Source: Schistocephalus solidus (Eukaryota > Platyhelminthes > Cestoda > Diphyllobothriidea > Diphyllobothriidae). From it: a stretch of 64,000 bases of DNA. Positions 43,641 through 55,611 of the stretch are shown here, one piece after another. The notes beneath the pieces are model-generated. The model did not search any database. It had not been told where the DNA came from and was given only the letters and a program-made list of their open reading frames with translations. The stretch is taken from assembly GCA_017591395.1 (NCBI GenBank), contig WEDG01000722.1, positions 1-64,000 on the forward strand, given 5' to 3'. Made by a program: the position numbers and the translations under genes. Position 1 is the stretch's first letter, and every line of letters begins with the position of its first letter.

Positions 43641-44340
43641 CAGTTTGTGGATTTAATGCTAGAATCTTTTAGTGATTTACAAGATGAACTGGTATCCATC
43701 CCGCCCACGCTGTGGTCTGATGAATGGTCATCAACCGAGTTATGGAGCGCCTTCCTTTTGGTATACGAGCTATGTACAGTTGAGGACTTCGTATTTAGTG
43801 TCCTCCGTCTCGGCCGGGCCCGCCTTAATGATGTACGGGGTATGCCACAAGAAAGACCTCTTCATCAATTTTATTTCCCCATTCTTTATTTGGAGCCATT
43901 CCCACTGTTCGGTTCTCCGCTTCTGTTCTGTTCTCAGTATCCTCATTTGTGTTTTTCCATTGGATCGTAATCCAGCAGGAGAAACACATCCCATTCTGAG
44001 CTACAGAGAGCCATTCTCCGTTCTATGAGGCGTGAAGCCTGAATATCATTTTAAAGAATGAAATAAAGAGGCCTCGGTGATGATAGTTCATGTGAAACAC
44101 CCGCTTTCCTTAAACAGATGTATTTTGCACGGTAACGCATTCGCCATCTTGAAGAATCGAATTTGGGTATGCTCAGAAAAGACTGAGGTCATGTTCTACC
44201 ATTTCCTTTAAAATCAGAAAAGTGGATTTGCGAGCACCTTTAATAACGAGATTGTGTTTTTGGTTGATAGGGCATTAGTGTCAGGAAGCATTCTAGTTTG
44301 GTTGACGATGTTATTTGCGTCACTACGAGCAACGATTCCT
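43640..44340 (-). pseudogene. ORF1 of family D
   Basis: - strand remnants HNLVIKGARKS and MVEHDLSLF match the RRM-like block of family B. MRILRTEQKRRTE, NGEIKLMKRSFLWHTPYIIK and YEVLNCT (43770-43994) match the C-terminal block shared by families B and C. Several stops. The + strand frame at 43647-43970 is a shadow. Confidence 0.6.
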
Positions 44341-44696
44341 TAAGTTAATGGTGAAACCCTCATGGGAACTTTGCCGATTTGTTTTGCACTGGCTCCTGTA
44401 TCACCAACAGAGGATTTCACTTGAGCATCGATCGGTAAGAACGAGCTTTGTTCGGAGTTGTGACCCATTTTTGTGAAATCATCTTGGCCTTTTACGAATT
44501 CGAATCTCTTGTCTTCGGTCCTTCAATTTCGACGAGCTTTTCAATGTCACCCTTTGCTGTATCATCCAACAACGATGCCGCGTATTTTTGTATCCAGAGC
44601 ATTACTGCTTCTGTCTGAGCTCAATGGAAGAATATTCCATATGAAGGCATATTTGGAGGCCAAAAAACGGAGAATGGTTATTTGTACAGCTAAGGG

Positions 44697-46118
44697 TGCA
44701 TAGAACAAATTCATTCAAACTTAGACGCTCTTTCGGCCTGGAGGTCCACATGGCTAATGGAGTTCTCATCTTCTAAGTGTCGCTGCATGAGTTTTGGGCC
44801 GGTATGGCTGGCGCAACCTCATATTTTGAAGGTTGCCCTATTATTGAATGTTCCTCCATCAAGGACTCGGGCTTAAGCTACACAAATAAATTATATCTTT
44901 CGCCTCATACTGATCGAATAACGGCCAAAGCTGCTCAGATTTGCGGCTTTATTTCTTATAATTTATACCTTCCTGAAATTAAATGAAGACTTTATCGTAT
45001 GTTTTTACTTTCCATTCTTGAATTTTGCTGTCCTTTCTTTGGTTAAATGAGCGAATCTAGCCATTAAAAATTTAAAATGTCTAAAGAAATGTCACAAAAA
45101 ACTGTTTCCGACTCTTTCAACTATTTCCTACTCAACAAGATGCCAGCTAACGAAGCTAAATATTTTTGGATCAGGAGACTTGAAGCAGGCTTTTGTCTTG
45201 TTGTCCGACTAAATAATAGCTCAACTCTTCCCAAGCTTTCTGTCATAACCCCCGTTAGTCTTTCTCATAAACTAAGAAATTCTGCCCTAATTATACCTCC
45301 CCTGCATCCTCCACGTGTAAACGCTCTCACTCTTCTTTGCTACTAGGTATAGTTTTCTATGGAATAACTTGTCAATTGAGATTAGGTCGTTACCTAGTCT
45401 TTCTGCATTCAAGCGAAGACTGCACATTTATCTTAACACTGATTCTATTAACCTTTTATTTTCCTCATCTTTTCCCAGTAGCATTCCCCATGACTCGGAG
45501 AAAGGACCATCGGGAAGTTAAGTGACCCTCTTGAAACTATATTTTCGCTACCTCGAGTCGCCCATGAACTATGATGTCTCCTTATATCACCATTCATCCA
45601 AACGATGAAGTCATTCGGACGTACACATTCGGTGGTCCACAGTCTAAAATGCTACCGTTTCTTTGGATACTAACTATCCTCAGAATTCAATTCTGGATCA
45701 TAAGATGCTGAGAACTTAAGTTCATTGACGCATTTTCGTGAGATTTTGTTTCATACGCCTAAGTGATCAAGAACGAATCATCTCGACCTTTCATTATCAC
45801 ATTCTGAAATGCTATTTCAGTATTACCCTAATCTACCACCTGACCTTATCTTCCTGAGCAGTTTTTTTCTCCAACCTTCTATTTAAAAATGAAGGCCTAT
45901 TGAACTCTGCTTCCATTTTAAGGTAGGAGTTTTTTCACTGCCTATTTTTATAGTTCAACATTAATTTCAAAACATCGCTAAATGTTGACCTAGCAGGACA
46001 AGTTCTGTCTGCATTATTAAGTATTTGTATATTTTATCTGCACGCATTGTTATAACTATATTTCGTTACTAATGTTTGTTTAAACAGTGCCTTACTTGTG
46101 CTTACCAAATATAAATTC
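44697..46118 (+). mobile_element. CR1-like retroelement, A2-type, 5'-truncated
   Basis: Starts inside the RT after motif C (LDALSAWRSTWLMEFSS). It continues through KDSGLSYTNKLYLSPH, RRLEAGFCLVVRLN and LSAFKRRLHIYLN in changing frames, then the U-rich stem-loop (45858-45941) and an AAATTCTT tail near 46118. About 90 percent similar by eye to the copy ending at 24002. Confidence 0.85.
45858..45941 (+). promoter_or_regulatory. ENE-like 3' UTR stem with U-rich internal loop (A2-type)
   Basis: GCAGT (45858-45862) pairs with ACTGC (45937-45941). CTCCAACC pairs with GGTAGGAG with one A-A mismatch. Six T on the left and six T plus C on the right. Confidence 0.55.
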
Positions 46119-47467
46119 TTAAAAAAGTTCTATATCTGTGCAGCATTTGCAGAAATTGGATCTAGATGACCCAACAATGCTGGCTTATTCGTGTAACTTA
46201 TACCTATGTCTCTTATGGTTGATCGTTCTAAAAGTGTACTACTTTGAAATACTAGGGGTCCAAGAAGCTTGGCGGGGCCAAAACTAATGAAACTACTCTT
46301 GGATGGAGCAAATTCCATCTGCCAAATACAGCTCCAACGTAAGAGCATAAGTATCTTAGTGTTGATTTTTTCAACGCAACTATTGACAGTGTCTTTAGAA
46401 AATGAATAAATGCACTTGAAATCGTCGGCGTAAACAAAATGTTTTAAATTTGTGAGTATAGTTGAGATTTCGTTTATGTACAGACTGAAGAGAAGGGGAA
46501 CTAGAACCGTGCCTTGAAAAACGCCACTCATGATCGGCTGTGGTTAGACAAGAACGAACCAATGAAGTCAAGGAGAGGAAGCCGGATGCCTAAGGCTTCC
46601 AGTTTCACCAGAAGACGTCTGTGCGGTACCTTGTTAAAGGCTTTGCTCAGGTCAAAGTAGATCACAACCATTGACTGCTGCTCACTACGAAGTGAAGTGA
46701 CGAGGTTAAGAAAAGCTAAGTGACAGACTTCGCATGATCGCCCAGGTAGAAAACCATATTGCGGGTCGCTTAAGAGCTTATTTGCTAGGCAAAAGTAGAT
46801 TATTTGATTAAAAATAATTTTTTCAAGAAGTTTTGCTAGAGCCGGGCTTTATTGAATGCCTAGATAATTATTTACGTCTGAACAAGATCCCGACTGGAAG
46901 ACAGGAAGAATAATAGATGTCTTTCATTAATCAGGAACAAATCCGTTTAAAAGATAAACTGAGAATATTTGGCTTAGAAATCGGGGAAGCTCGGCACTCT
47001 CTTAATAACTGAGTTTTGAATACCGTCAGTACCCGAAGAAAGCGAGATTTTTAGACGAATTATTTGCTTACGAATTAGTTCTAAGGAGAATTCAACGGTG
47101 CTGGTTACATGGAATGAGGATGCCTGAAATGTCAGAACCCGTTCAGATTCCATCGTAAGATGATTATTTTTTTGAAGAACGCGTTAAAAAATTCTGTCTT
47201 GTCAGTCTTCGAAAATGAAGTTCTTAGCTTCATATAGTAATGGAGGAATTTCATAGTCTCATTTAGAGGAGGATCGACGGCGGAACAGTTGAGCAACAGA
47301 TTATGAAGAGTTTGGCTCACTGAGTGCGCAAGATTCCTTCTGTCTGTCACACGCAAGACGAATCTTATAGGCTAATTCAAAAATCTCTGTGGTCCTTAGC
47401 TATACAGATAACTAACTAGTATATTGTTCTTTTAACTGCTTCCTCAATTTCTTTAGTCGTGGCAGCT
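46119..47467 (-). mobile_element. A1-type RT fragment, inverted, 3'-truncated
   Basis: - strand: linker pieces (47132-47356), SRSDVNNYLGI, motif A YFDLSKAFNKVPHRRLLVKL (Asp to Asn in AFD), motif B SGVFQGTVLVPLLFSLYINE (LGP to LVP), motif C FVYADDFKC, then DIGISYTNKPALLG. It ends at the same nucleotide as the A1-type fragment at 24010, again against an A2-type tail. Confidence 0.8.
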
Positions 47468-47797
47468 CGTTTTTGAAAGCCAAGTGAAAATTAAATTTTG
47501 TTAGGATTTCTGATCGCAAGCTTAAATTACTACCTAATATTTGGATAAAAATTTGCATTTTTAACACTCTATCACCTGCTTATACCTGCGGTACTCGTCC
47601 TCTCCTACAGGCGTGAACCTTTACAGTCAACTATATCACCCGACGTAGCCTCCTTATTAGTCAGGTGTTATGCTTAGAAGTTTTCTCAAGCACTTATAAA
47701 GGTCCTTAGTTAAAATTTTGGAAAAAACCTTTGTCGCAGAATATCATATGCCTGATTTTTTATAAGTTTGACCAAATTATAGCCTCCTCCTAGGAAA
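47468..47797. other. Short spacer
   Basis: AT-rich. It may include the 5' UTR of the following A1-type copy. Nothing else recognised. Confidence 0.3.
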
Positions 47798-48610
47798 ATG
47801 AGAACGAAAATCTCAGTTCATCGCAAGCTCTCAGTCGTTGAACCGAAGCGTTGCTTCGTTACATCTAGTAGTCACAGCAGTGCTTTGCATATGCAAACAG
47901 TTGTTAAAGCTAAGCAGCTTGATCTCCCTGCTTTACAAAATTGTAATGATTTTACGTTAATGTTTGGATCAGTTCTCTCTATACTGGGGAACTTATACAA
48001 CGGTTACATCTCTGCTCTTCCCTCTCAGGAATGTCAGCGTCCGGCCTCTCTCATCCATTTCCTTGCCAGTGAAACATTAGACCGACATAAAAGAAATTAT
48101 AATTTTCTTTTAAAAAATGTTTCCCGAGACAGATGACCTTTTTGTGTTGACATAGACTTCCTGTAATTGTGCGGCTTTAACTAAAAATAGTGGAAGCCAA
48201 ACGCCTATCCTCACGTAGCAAAACTTCACCTATATTAGTCACCCATTTTTCACCAATCGAGGTGGACTCCATCTTTGCACAACGAGGTCACATTTTTCGT
48301 TATCTAGAAGTTGCAAAATGTTTCCATTGTCTGGATCTTACACCAGTGGAGCGAAGGCGTGTGTCTCCCCTCTCGCATAGGTCTTCGGCCTCTCAATATA
48401 TTATCCATAAGTCTAGTCATGGTTTTGCAAACCACAACGAGTTGGTACAGCAATCTCCTCGGTTATATGGTTTTAAAACCCCCTAACTTCACCTCCCACC
48501 TTTCGTCCACCGAATCCATTGAGGCCTTTTTCCTCAGAAATAGGAATTTCAAACTCAGTAGCTATCAAACTTGTCGTAAGCCGGTCTTTAATGTCAGTGA
48601 CTCCGTCTAG
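47798..48610 (+). pseudogene. ORF1 of A1-type element
   Basis: The open piece 47798-48136 ends SETLDRHKRNYNFLLKNVSR, then after frame breaks SKTSPILVTHFSPIEVDSIF and AQRGHIF (from 48190). R-N-x-hydrophobic followed by RP/SPILVTF ... I-hydrophobic ... RxH is the RRM-like arrangement of CR1 and Jockey ORF1 proteins. A proline-rich region follows (48900-49200). Assignment by pattern only. Confidence 0.5.
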
Positions 48611-49214
48611 AGTGCCAAGACCAACAGCTTCTCCGTTTCAAAGTAGTTTTTTCTTGTATTCCTACTTTTGACTTAGTCCGAAAAACTGGGTCGAGTCCGC
48701 CTCGTTCCCATTCCACGCTATCCACTCCGGTCTCAGCTGTTAAATCTACTTAACTTATCAATAACCTGGGCAAGTCTAGGTATGCTCCTAATTTAAGTTC
48801 CAAAAAAACTGTATAACATTTTGGGAAACCTCTTAACCCTCCAGCATCTACTATACATACAAAAAATTTCCTTAGCAACTATCCCCACCCCAAAACTTCT
48901 CAGGCTCCCCAATTTATTAACTCTACCCCTTATGGTAACAGTTTTCCAAAACAATTTATTCCATTTTTAAATCTTATTCTGCCCCCATATTATTCCCATA
49001 TTCCTCAAAATCCTATTTTAAGGCCTTCTCCTATTTTCGCTAACGCAGAAAATAGCCTTCCTCTCAATGGATACCACCCAAATATGTTTTTCTACAATAA
49101 CCCTAATTTAGTTAGCAGTAACAGCTTAGCTAATTGTAGACCGCAGCAATTTTACTTTCCGCCCGCACCTTCCACTCTACAGTTTTCTTCCCCACAACCA
49201 AGTCCTCCTATTTT

Positions 49215-49960
49215 ATGAATAACGATACTCCTTGTTTGGATAATCGCACTACGCTAGATGTCAAATTACCTAATGCTAGATATGTTAAAAATAAGATGTC
49301 CCAACAGAGAGCCATTGCTTTCGAGTTAATGCCCGATGTTTTATGGGTAACTGAATCTTGGCCCCATCCCTTAATTTCCAACTCTTTGCTTGTCCTAGAC
49401 CAGTATGATCTCTACCGTCAAGACCGCATTAGAAAGCTCGGTGGTGGTTGACTTCTCTATATTAAAGCTTCATTAAAACACTTCCCGTTTGATCTAGATG
49501 TTACGTCATTCTCTGGTAATTAATGCTTCACATCAATTATCCTGTCGACCGGCAAAAGGCGATTCTCGGATGTATTTACAATCTGCCTACTTCATCATCT
49601 TATGATGACTCAAAACTTTGTGAAATTTTTAAACTGGTTACGGAGTCCAATTTTAACATTAAAATAATCTCTGGGATTTTAATTTTCCTGAAAATTGACT
49701 GGATTTTAAACTTTTGTCCACCCAGATTTCCGCTTTTCCTCGATACCATTTATTTTTCTAATTGGTCCCAGCTTGTTTATTCTGCAAAGAGAGACAAGCA
49801 TATTTTAGACCTGATTTTCAAAAAATAAGTTGCTCCCCTCTTCGTTGATTTTAAGCAGGTCCTCTTCAAAAGTGACCATACATTAATTCACTGTTGCCTT
49901 CCGCTTGTCTCATCGAAAAAGGCTAGCGCCGTTCGTACCTATAATGCTTTTGACCTCTCA
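49215..49960 (+). pseudogene. Endonuclease of A1-type element
   Basis: LPNARYVKNKMSQQRAIAFE, PDVLWVTESWPHPLI (catalytic Glu in TES) and DQYDLYRQDRIRKLGGG, then a stop. LLYIKASLKHFPFDLDV, GCIYNLPTSS and WSQLVYSAKRDKHILDLIF follow with shifts. The GDFN box is eroded. Confidence 0.75.
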
Positions 49961-49963
49961 GAT

Positions 49964-51746
49964 ATGAGCTTAATTAATACATTTTTGGACTCATTGGACT
50001 GGCAGCATCTCTCCTCCATGAACGACGCAGCAATTCTTCGTGACATCATGTCAGTCGTTTCAAATGACATCCTACAATTTGTGCCAACCCAAATTGTCAA
50101 ACCCTACGCTTCAGAATCCACCGTTCCTCACTTTCTTTTACCACGACTTAAGAAATTTAGGAAGCAGTTAATATATCAATATACGTGTTAGTTATCTATA
50201 CATCTAAGGATCGCAGAGCTTTTGAATTAGCCTCTTAGATTCGTCTTGAGTGTGACAGACAGAAGGAATATTGCGCACTCAGTGAGCCAAAATCTGCAAA
50301 ACTGTTGCTCAACTGTTCCGCCGTCGATCCTCCTCTAAATGAGACTATGAAATTCCTCCATTATTATATGAAGCTAAGAACTTCATTTTTTTCGAAGACT
50401 CTGACAAGACAGATTTTTTTAACGCGTTCTTTGAAAATCATCTTACGATGGAATCTGAACTGGTTCGGCCGTTTCAGGCATCCTCATTCCATGTAACCAG
50501 CACCATTGATTTCTCCTAAGAACTAATTCGTAAACAAATAATTCGTCTAAAAATCTCGCCCTCTTCGGGTACTGACGGTAATCAAAACTCAGTTATTAAG
50601 AGCGTGCCGAGCTTCCCTGATTGCTAAGCCACATATTCTCAGTTTATATTTTAAACGGATTCTTTCCTGACTCATGGAAGTCATCTATTATTCTTCCTGT
50701 CTTCAAGTCGGGATCTCGCTCGGACGTAAATAATTATCGAGGCGTTCACAAAACCCCGGCTCTAGCAAAACATCTTGAAAAAAATTTTTTTAAATCAAAG
50801 TCTCTACTTTTGCCTAGCAAATAAGCTCTGAAGCGACTCGCAATATGGTTTTCTACCTGGAAGATCATGCGAAGTGTGTCTCTTCCCTTTGTAGTGAGCA
50901 GCAGTCAGTGGTTGTGATCTACTTTGACCTGAGAAAAGCCTTTGACAAGGTACCGCACAGATGTCTTCTGGTGAAACCGGAAGCCCTAGGCATCCGGCTT
51001 CCTCTCCTTGACTTCATTGGTTCCTACTTGTCTTAACGCAGCCAGAAACTCTTAGTTGGTAATAGCTCCTGGACACCTCAGCCGAGCATGAGTGGCGTTT
51101 TTCAAGGCACGGTTCTAGTTCCCCTTCTCTTCATTCTGTACATAAAAGAAATCTAAACTCTGCTCACAAATTCACAAAATGTCGTTTACGCTGACGAGCT
51201 CAAGTGCATCTAATTATTTTCTAAAGACACTGCTATTAGTTGCATTGATAAAATCAACACTCATCTACTTATGCTCTCACGTTGGAGCTCTAGTTGGCAG
51301 ATGGAAGTTGCTCCATCAAAGAGTAGTTTCAAGTGTTTTGGCACCGCCAAGCTTCCTGGACCCCATAGTATTTCAAAGAAGTACACTTTTAGAACGATCA
51401 ACCATAAGAGACATAGGTATAAGTTACACGAATAAGCCAGCATTGTTGGGTCGTGTAGATCGAATTTCTGCAAATGCTGCACAGATATGTGTTTTTATAT
51501 CACATAAATTCTTCCTTCCGGAAATAAAGATAAACCTGTACCTGTTTCCCGTCACCTCTAGCCAAATCTCCCACGGATTAACGCTCTCAGTCCGGTAGAC
51601 TGACCCTATGCCACTCGTAATTCCTCCATGATCATTTCACCACCCCTTAGCTCTACAACTAACCATTCTCAGTTTTTTGCTTTCAAATATGTTTTTATAT
51701 GGAATAATCTTCCACTGGAAATTAGGTTGTCGTCTACATTAGCTAT
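49964..51746 (+). pseudogene. Reverse transcriptase of A1-type element
   Basis: SWKSSIILPVFKSGSRSDVN (50680-50740), motif A YFDLRKAFDKVPHRCLLV (about 50920-50975), motif B SGVFQGTVLVPLLFILYIKE and motif C VVYADELK (about 51180-51203), with the second catalytic Asp replaced by Glu. The C-terminal part is shortened by the internal deletion. Confidence 0.8.
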
Positions 51747-51905
51747 TAGCTATATTTTATGTTTCTTCTTTAACTGCCTGTTAAGTTCTCTTGTTAACCA
51801 GGCAGGGCGACTAGTCTTTGTTACACCTTTACTGGACAAAAGCGTTTAATCAGATCGAATGAAATCGTATAAATGATCGCCAGCTGTCCACAGGATTCCC
51901 TTTGG
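51747..51905 (-). mobile_element. Family D fragment (linker between EN and RT)
   Basis: Matches 42677-42835 with few differences: - strand KGVKKTSRPAWLTRELN. Short piece of a D copy fused to the broken end of the A1-type copy. Confidence 0.8.
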
Positions 51906-53029
51906 GCCGCAGTGTAACCTCTCTATGAGCCGACAGTCACAGCATTTTAGGATTTTGGCTGGAGCTGAGTTCGCATCTGGAAATTTTCTGCTGTAAATTT
52001 TCTGCAATGTTCTATCTGTATTTCAGAAGGGGGAAGCGGTTAGTCGAGGTCAACGTTGGTCACCACTCCGATTAACCTCTCGAGGTTTCGAACTGCCGAT
52101 GAGCGACTGAAGACGCTCGAAGCGGCCATCACCGTTCGCATTGGAGGGCTATCAAAGCCGTGCTAGAGTGGATTCTCGACCCCCGCATTTGCTGAAATCC
52201 GATCATGAGCGGGTTTTACGTTGCAGCCTCGTCTTCAAGATAACAAGTCGGTTTTCTGACCAGCATTCCCACTCACCGTTCTAACAAGCTTCTCAGGCTG
52301 TTCTCGCGTACTGTCAAGGACGTATGAGAAGGCGTATACATTCACCGCATCTTCTTTAATCTCGTCTTAGTGGAATCAAATGTCCAAATGTCACTAGCCT
52401 ATGGTTTGGGAAACAAGAGAGATCACGACGTTTAAAAATTTATGGAAATGTCTGAAGGCCAGGCGGGTGGCGGGCAGCTCAAGACCCTGGATACTAAAGC
52501 GTGTCACATCTGGCGTGTGTTTCTTGGATAAAAAAGACCAATGACAGTGTCGAACCAGCAAAATACCCTTTATGAACTGCGCTATCAGCTACAAAAGAGC
52601 TTTAGTAGCAGGGAAACATTTGCTCCCTCAAAAGTACTCAGTGCCTCACCAGTAGGCAAGGGGTCCCTTGGACCGAGGGGATCCTTTGGACTGGAAAGCA
52701 TGCTGGTGAGCGGCATCATGAGGTCAGCTTAAGTAGATAGAAACCGGTGGGAAAAAGTGACGATGCTAAGAAACGTTTGCAACATAATGGATCCAACCTT
52801 GGAGGACAGAGGACACAACCTTTCGGATACTGAAATATGGGTATTCAACGTGATACTGCTGTCAGTGGTGTTGAAATTGTTCGTGTGTTAAACTTTCCAC
52901 ACTACCATTATAACCAAATTCTCAGGCTGATCTTGCATTCTTGCTTGTCGCAAATGAGGGTGTATAGTGGTTCGACTACGCTCTCATGTCGCAATGCTGA
53001 ACCTATCACGATTACTTGGGCCGCAGCCT
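51906..53029. other. Unassigned region
   Basis: Moderately GC-rich in part. No element or exon could be identified. Possibly 5' parts of an RTE copy too decayed to recognise. Confidence 0.3.
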
Positions 53030-53890
53030 CTCTCAAAGCTCCAAAATCGACGATGAAGTCACCTACCGGATAGCCAAAGTCAGCCAAGACTTCGGATGCA
53101 TGTAAAATGTCGTCTGAAATCGACATGGTCTCCACCTCCGCACCATGCTCAAGATGTACAAAGCTGTCATCTTGCCGACGTTGCTGTATGGAGCAAAAAT
53201 CTGGACGGTCTACCAAAAGCAGGCACCGAAGCTCAGCAACTTCCATCTCAGCTGTGTCCGCAGAATATCTACGCTGAGATGGCAAGATAGGATCTCAGAC
53301 ACAGAAGCGTTGGAACGAACAGCCCTTCTCAGCATCTTAGCCCAATGGAAACAACTGCAACTGCGCTGGAGCGGCCACCTCGTGAGGATGGACGATGAGC
53401 GACTACACAAACGACTCTTCTATGGAGATATGGCCACGGGTTCTCATCGACAAGGGGTCAAGTGCGATGCTACAAGGAAACTCTGAAGTCTTCTCTGAAG
53501 CAACTGCAGATCGACCCAGCAAAGTGGGAGGACCTCGCCCGGTACCGACCGGGCTGGAGACCAGTGAAGACATGAGCAGCACTCTATGAAGCCAAACGGA
53601 TCGCCACTGCCAAGGCTAAAAGGGTGGCATGAAAGTCAAAAGCATCCTGGACCAATACCGCCAATTCCCAGGCCCTCCCAACATGCCCACGCTGTCAACG
53701 CACCTTCCGCGCGCGAATCGGCCTGGTCGGACACATTCAGACGCAATGCAACAACAATCCGAGCACGTCAACTTCTGCGTCAGTGAACGTTTCCTTTGCA
53801 AACCCTGCTTTGGACCTCACGACGTTCGTTATTACCACCACTTCCCTCACTCGCACGACCGAAGGAACCACCTTAAGAACCGCCTTGAAG
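53030..53890 (+). mobile_element. RTE-like retroelement, RT C-terminal copy with zinc finger
   Basis: KIDDEVTYRIAKVSQDFG, then 53145-53486 open: [57 protein letters not shown] and [15 protein letters not shown] frameshifted continuation has SLKQLQIDPAKWEDLAR and the zinc-finger-like CPRCQRTFRARIGLVGHIQT (about 53685-53745). This is the C-terminal third of a flatworm RTE element. The catalytic motifs lie upstream and are missing. Confidence 0.85.
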
Positions 53891-55164
53891 GTTAGTCAGG
53901 ATGCAGAAGCCTGCGAGTTTTTCACTTTGAAAAGGAGTTGTTCTCTTGATTGACGAACATTTTAAATGAAGGTCTGGCAGTCCTCTCAGCCCATGTGTCA
54001 TGGCTTCCTCCTTCAACATCAGTGACTAGCTGTAAATTTTTCCGTGCCACAATAATGTCAACGTATTATCAGTAACATCTCAGTAGTTCTGTTATAGTAC
54101 TTTGAACAATTAGCCTCGTGAATCGGTCTATTTAAAACGTTGTCAGTACATTAAAAAAGTAAGAAAGTTGCGCGTAAACTTCAGATGACTTAACTTCCAC
54201 CATTTTCCCACAGCCATCATAAAAATGCTTGAATGCGCTTTGAACGACGAATGCAGATCAAATATCAATGTTGATCCATCGCATACGCAGTTTCTCTTTC
54301 TCAGGATATGTGTGAGATCCAAATTTTTGTATGAAACAGGGGTGCGTCTTATCAGCCACTAGGTCAACTCTTTTACCAATTCACCTTGACTCTGACAGGC
54401 TGCTAGGAAGGGAAAGTGATGCTTAGGCCATCCGATTTCCGATCCAGCGTTTAACTTCCCCACACAGACAATTTAACTGTGACAGTTTGACCGTCGCGAA
54501 TGACGATGTCCACTTTGTGCCCCACACCATAGCGGGTGCAGAACTGTAACAAAATACTGACAGTTGGGACGTAGAGGGTCGCTTGGAGGCACAAAGTCCG
54601 GTTACAGTAATTCCTTTATAATGCGGTCATTGTGACGTTCGGGACCCCTCGCTGAAGTTTGACACGTGTATGGTTAGGGCACGTGTCTTGTTTTGCACGC
54701 GTACATGGACCATTTAGCTTTATCTTCCATTATACCCACAGCAACTTATAATCGTTTCTACATTGTCTGTTCCTGTTGGTCAAAGAAAGAGGGAGGTGAG
54801 CGTCAATACGAAATCGGTCGGATGGCGTTAGGGTGCTGCTTACTGTTGTACTCATTTAGCTTCCGTAGAGGATTTTAAGAGGAAGCTGAATCCGTATAGG
54901 AGTGCATATCATAATGCCATTCAACCGGTCATCGTTACGTCCTTTTTAACAATTTATTACTGTTGGCACACAACTGTTTATTTCACTTTTTAAATTTTTT
55001 TCGGAAATTAATTTGTAACTTGAGACAGCAGTTTATTCGAGGGTCTATAGGCACAGACTGAAATTTGATATGAATATTTGGGTCGAAGACCATCAGCCAC
55101 TGCAGGATAACCGCGTATTATTCACAAGAAGTATGACTTACGAAATTATGTACCATGCTGGCGG
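53891..55164. other. Unassigned region
   Basis: The first ~60 bases are probably RTE 3' UTR. About 54489-54530 resembles the repeat end at 30172-30235 (GACCGTCG ... GACGATGTCCAC shared). No gene recognised. Confidence 0.35.
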
Positions 55165-55380
55165 CACAAGTACTTACTTAAAGCCCAGACTTGGCTTTCG
55201 CCGATATCATGTCGCTGTATGACACAGCGTCAAAGGGATTCGGCTCATCAATGGGTCCCCCAGCATTCCCTGTATACTTTCTGTTAGATACTCCAGTTTT
55301 AAAATTTAGTCTGTGCAGCTGTGCTATGCAGCGACAGAATATCGGCGAAACACGTGTTTGGGCTATAAGGTAGTAACTGT
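55165..55380. mobile_element. Candidate MITE with long terminal inverted repeats
   Basis: Left arm about 55170-55230 and right arm about 55313-55375 are inverted copies: TTTCGCCGATATxxTGTCGCTG and CACAGC on one side, the complement on the other, with AGCCCA further out. Arms about 55 bp with 5-10 differences and roughly 90-100 bp between them. Non-coding. A clean target-site duplication is not evident. Confidence 0.5.
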
Positions 55381-55611
55381 GCTGCCCGTGTTTTTAATAA
55401 TGTCATAAGGTATACTACTTAATATAATACAGTAACGTTTGTTTATGGAAATGTCTTGTGGAAATTTACCTTGGCACTTTCAAACCATTGAGGTCTTACA
55501 TACGTTCTTAAATTAACTACTGTATAACGGCCTAGGAGTGTGTATATGACAATGGGGTGTAGGGGTACTAGTTAGGAGAAGCACCACACATATAGCATTT
55601 GGTCGCTCCAT

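Larger units (their letters stand above)
41190..44340 (-). mobile_element. Family D CR1-like retroelement
   Basis: On the - strand: ORF1 (44340-43640), EN (43640-43040), linker, RT (42480-41840) and C-terminal domain to 41190. No tail is visible at the 3' edge. It lies 270 bases from the V-ATPase start and abuts the A2-type copy at 44697 on the other side. Fragments of the same family lie at 51747-51905 and 56858-57073. Confidence 0.75.
47798..51746 (+). mobile_element. CR1-like retroelement, A1-type, longest copy
   Basis: The only A1-type copy here with ORF1, EN and RT. Relative to the copy at 609-4132 it has lost about 230 bases in the C-terminal region (joined near 51540), and it breaks off at 51746 before the 3' hairpin, replaced by a D fragment. 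Many indels. Confidence 0.8.

Noticed and set aside
44473..44703. 76-codon + strand frame
   Set aside because: Overlaps the ORF1 end of the family D element on the - strand and shows no domain.
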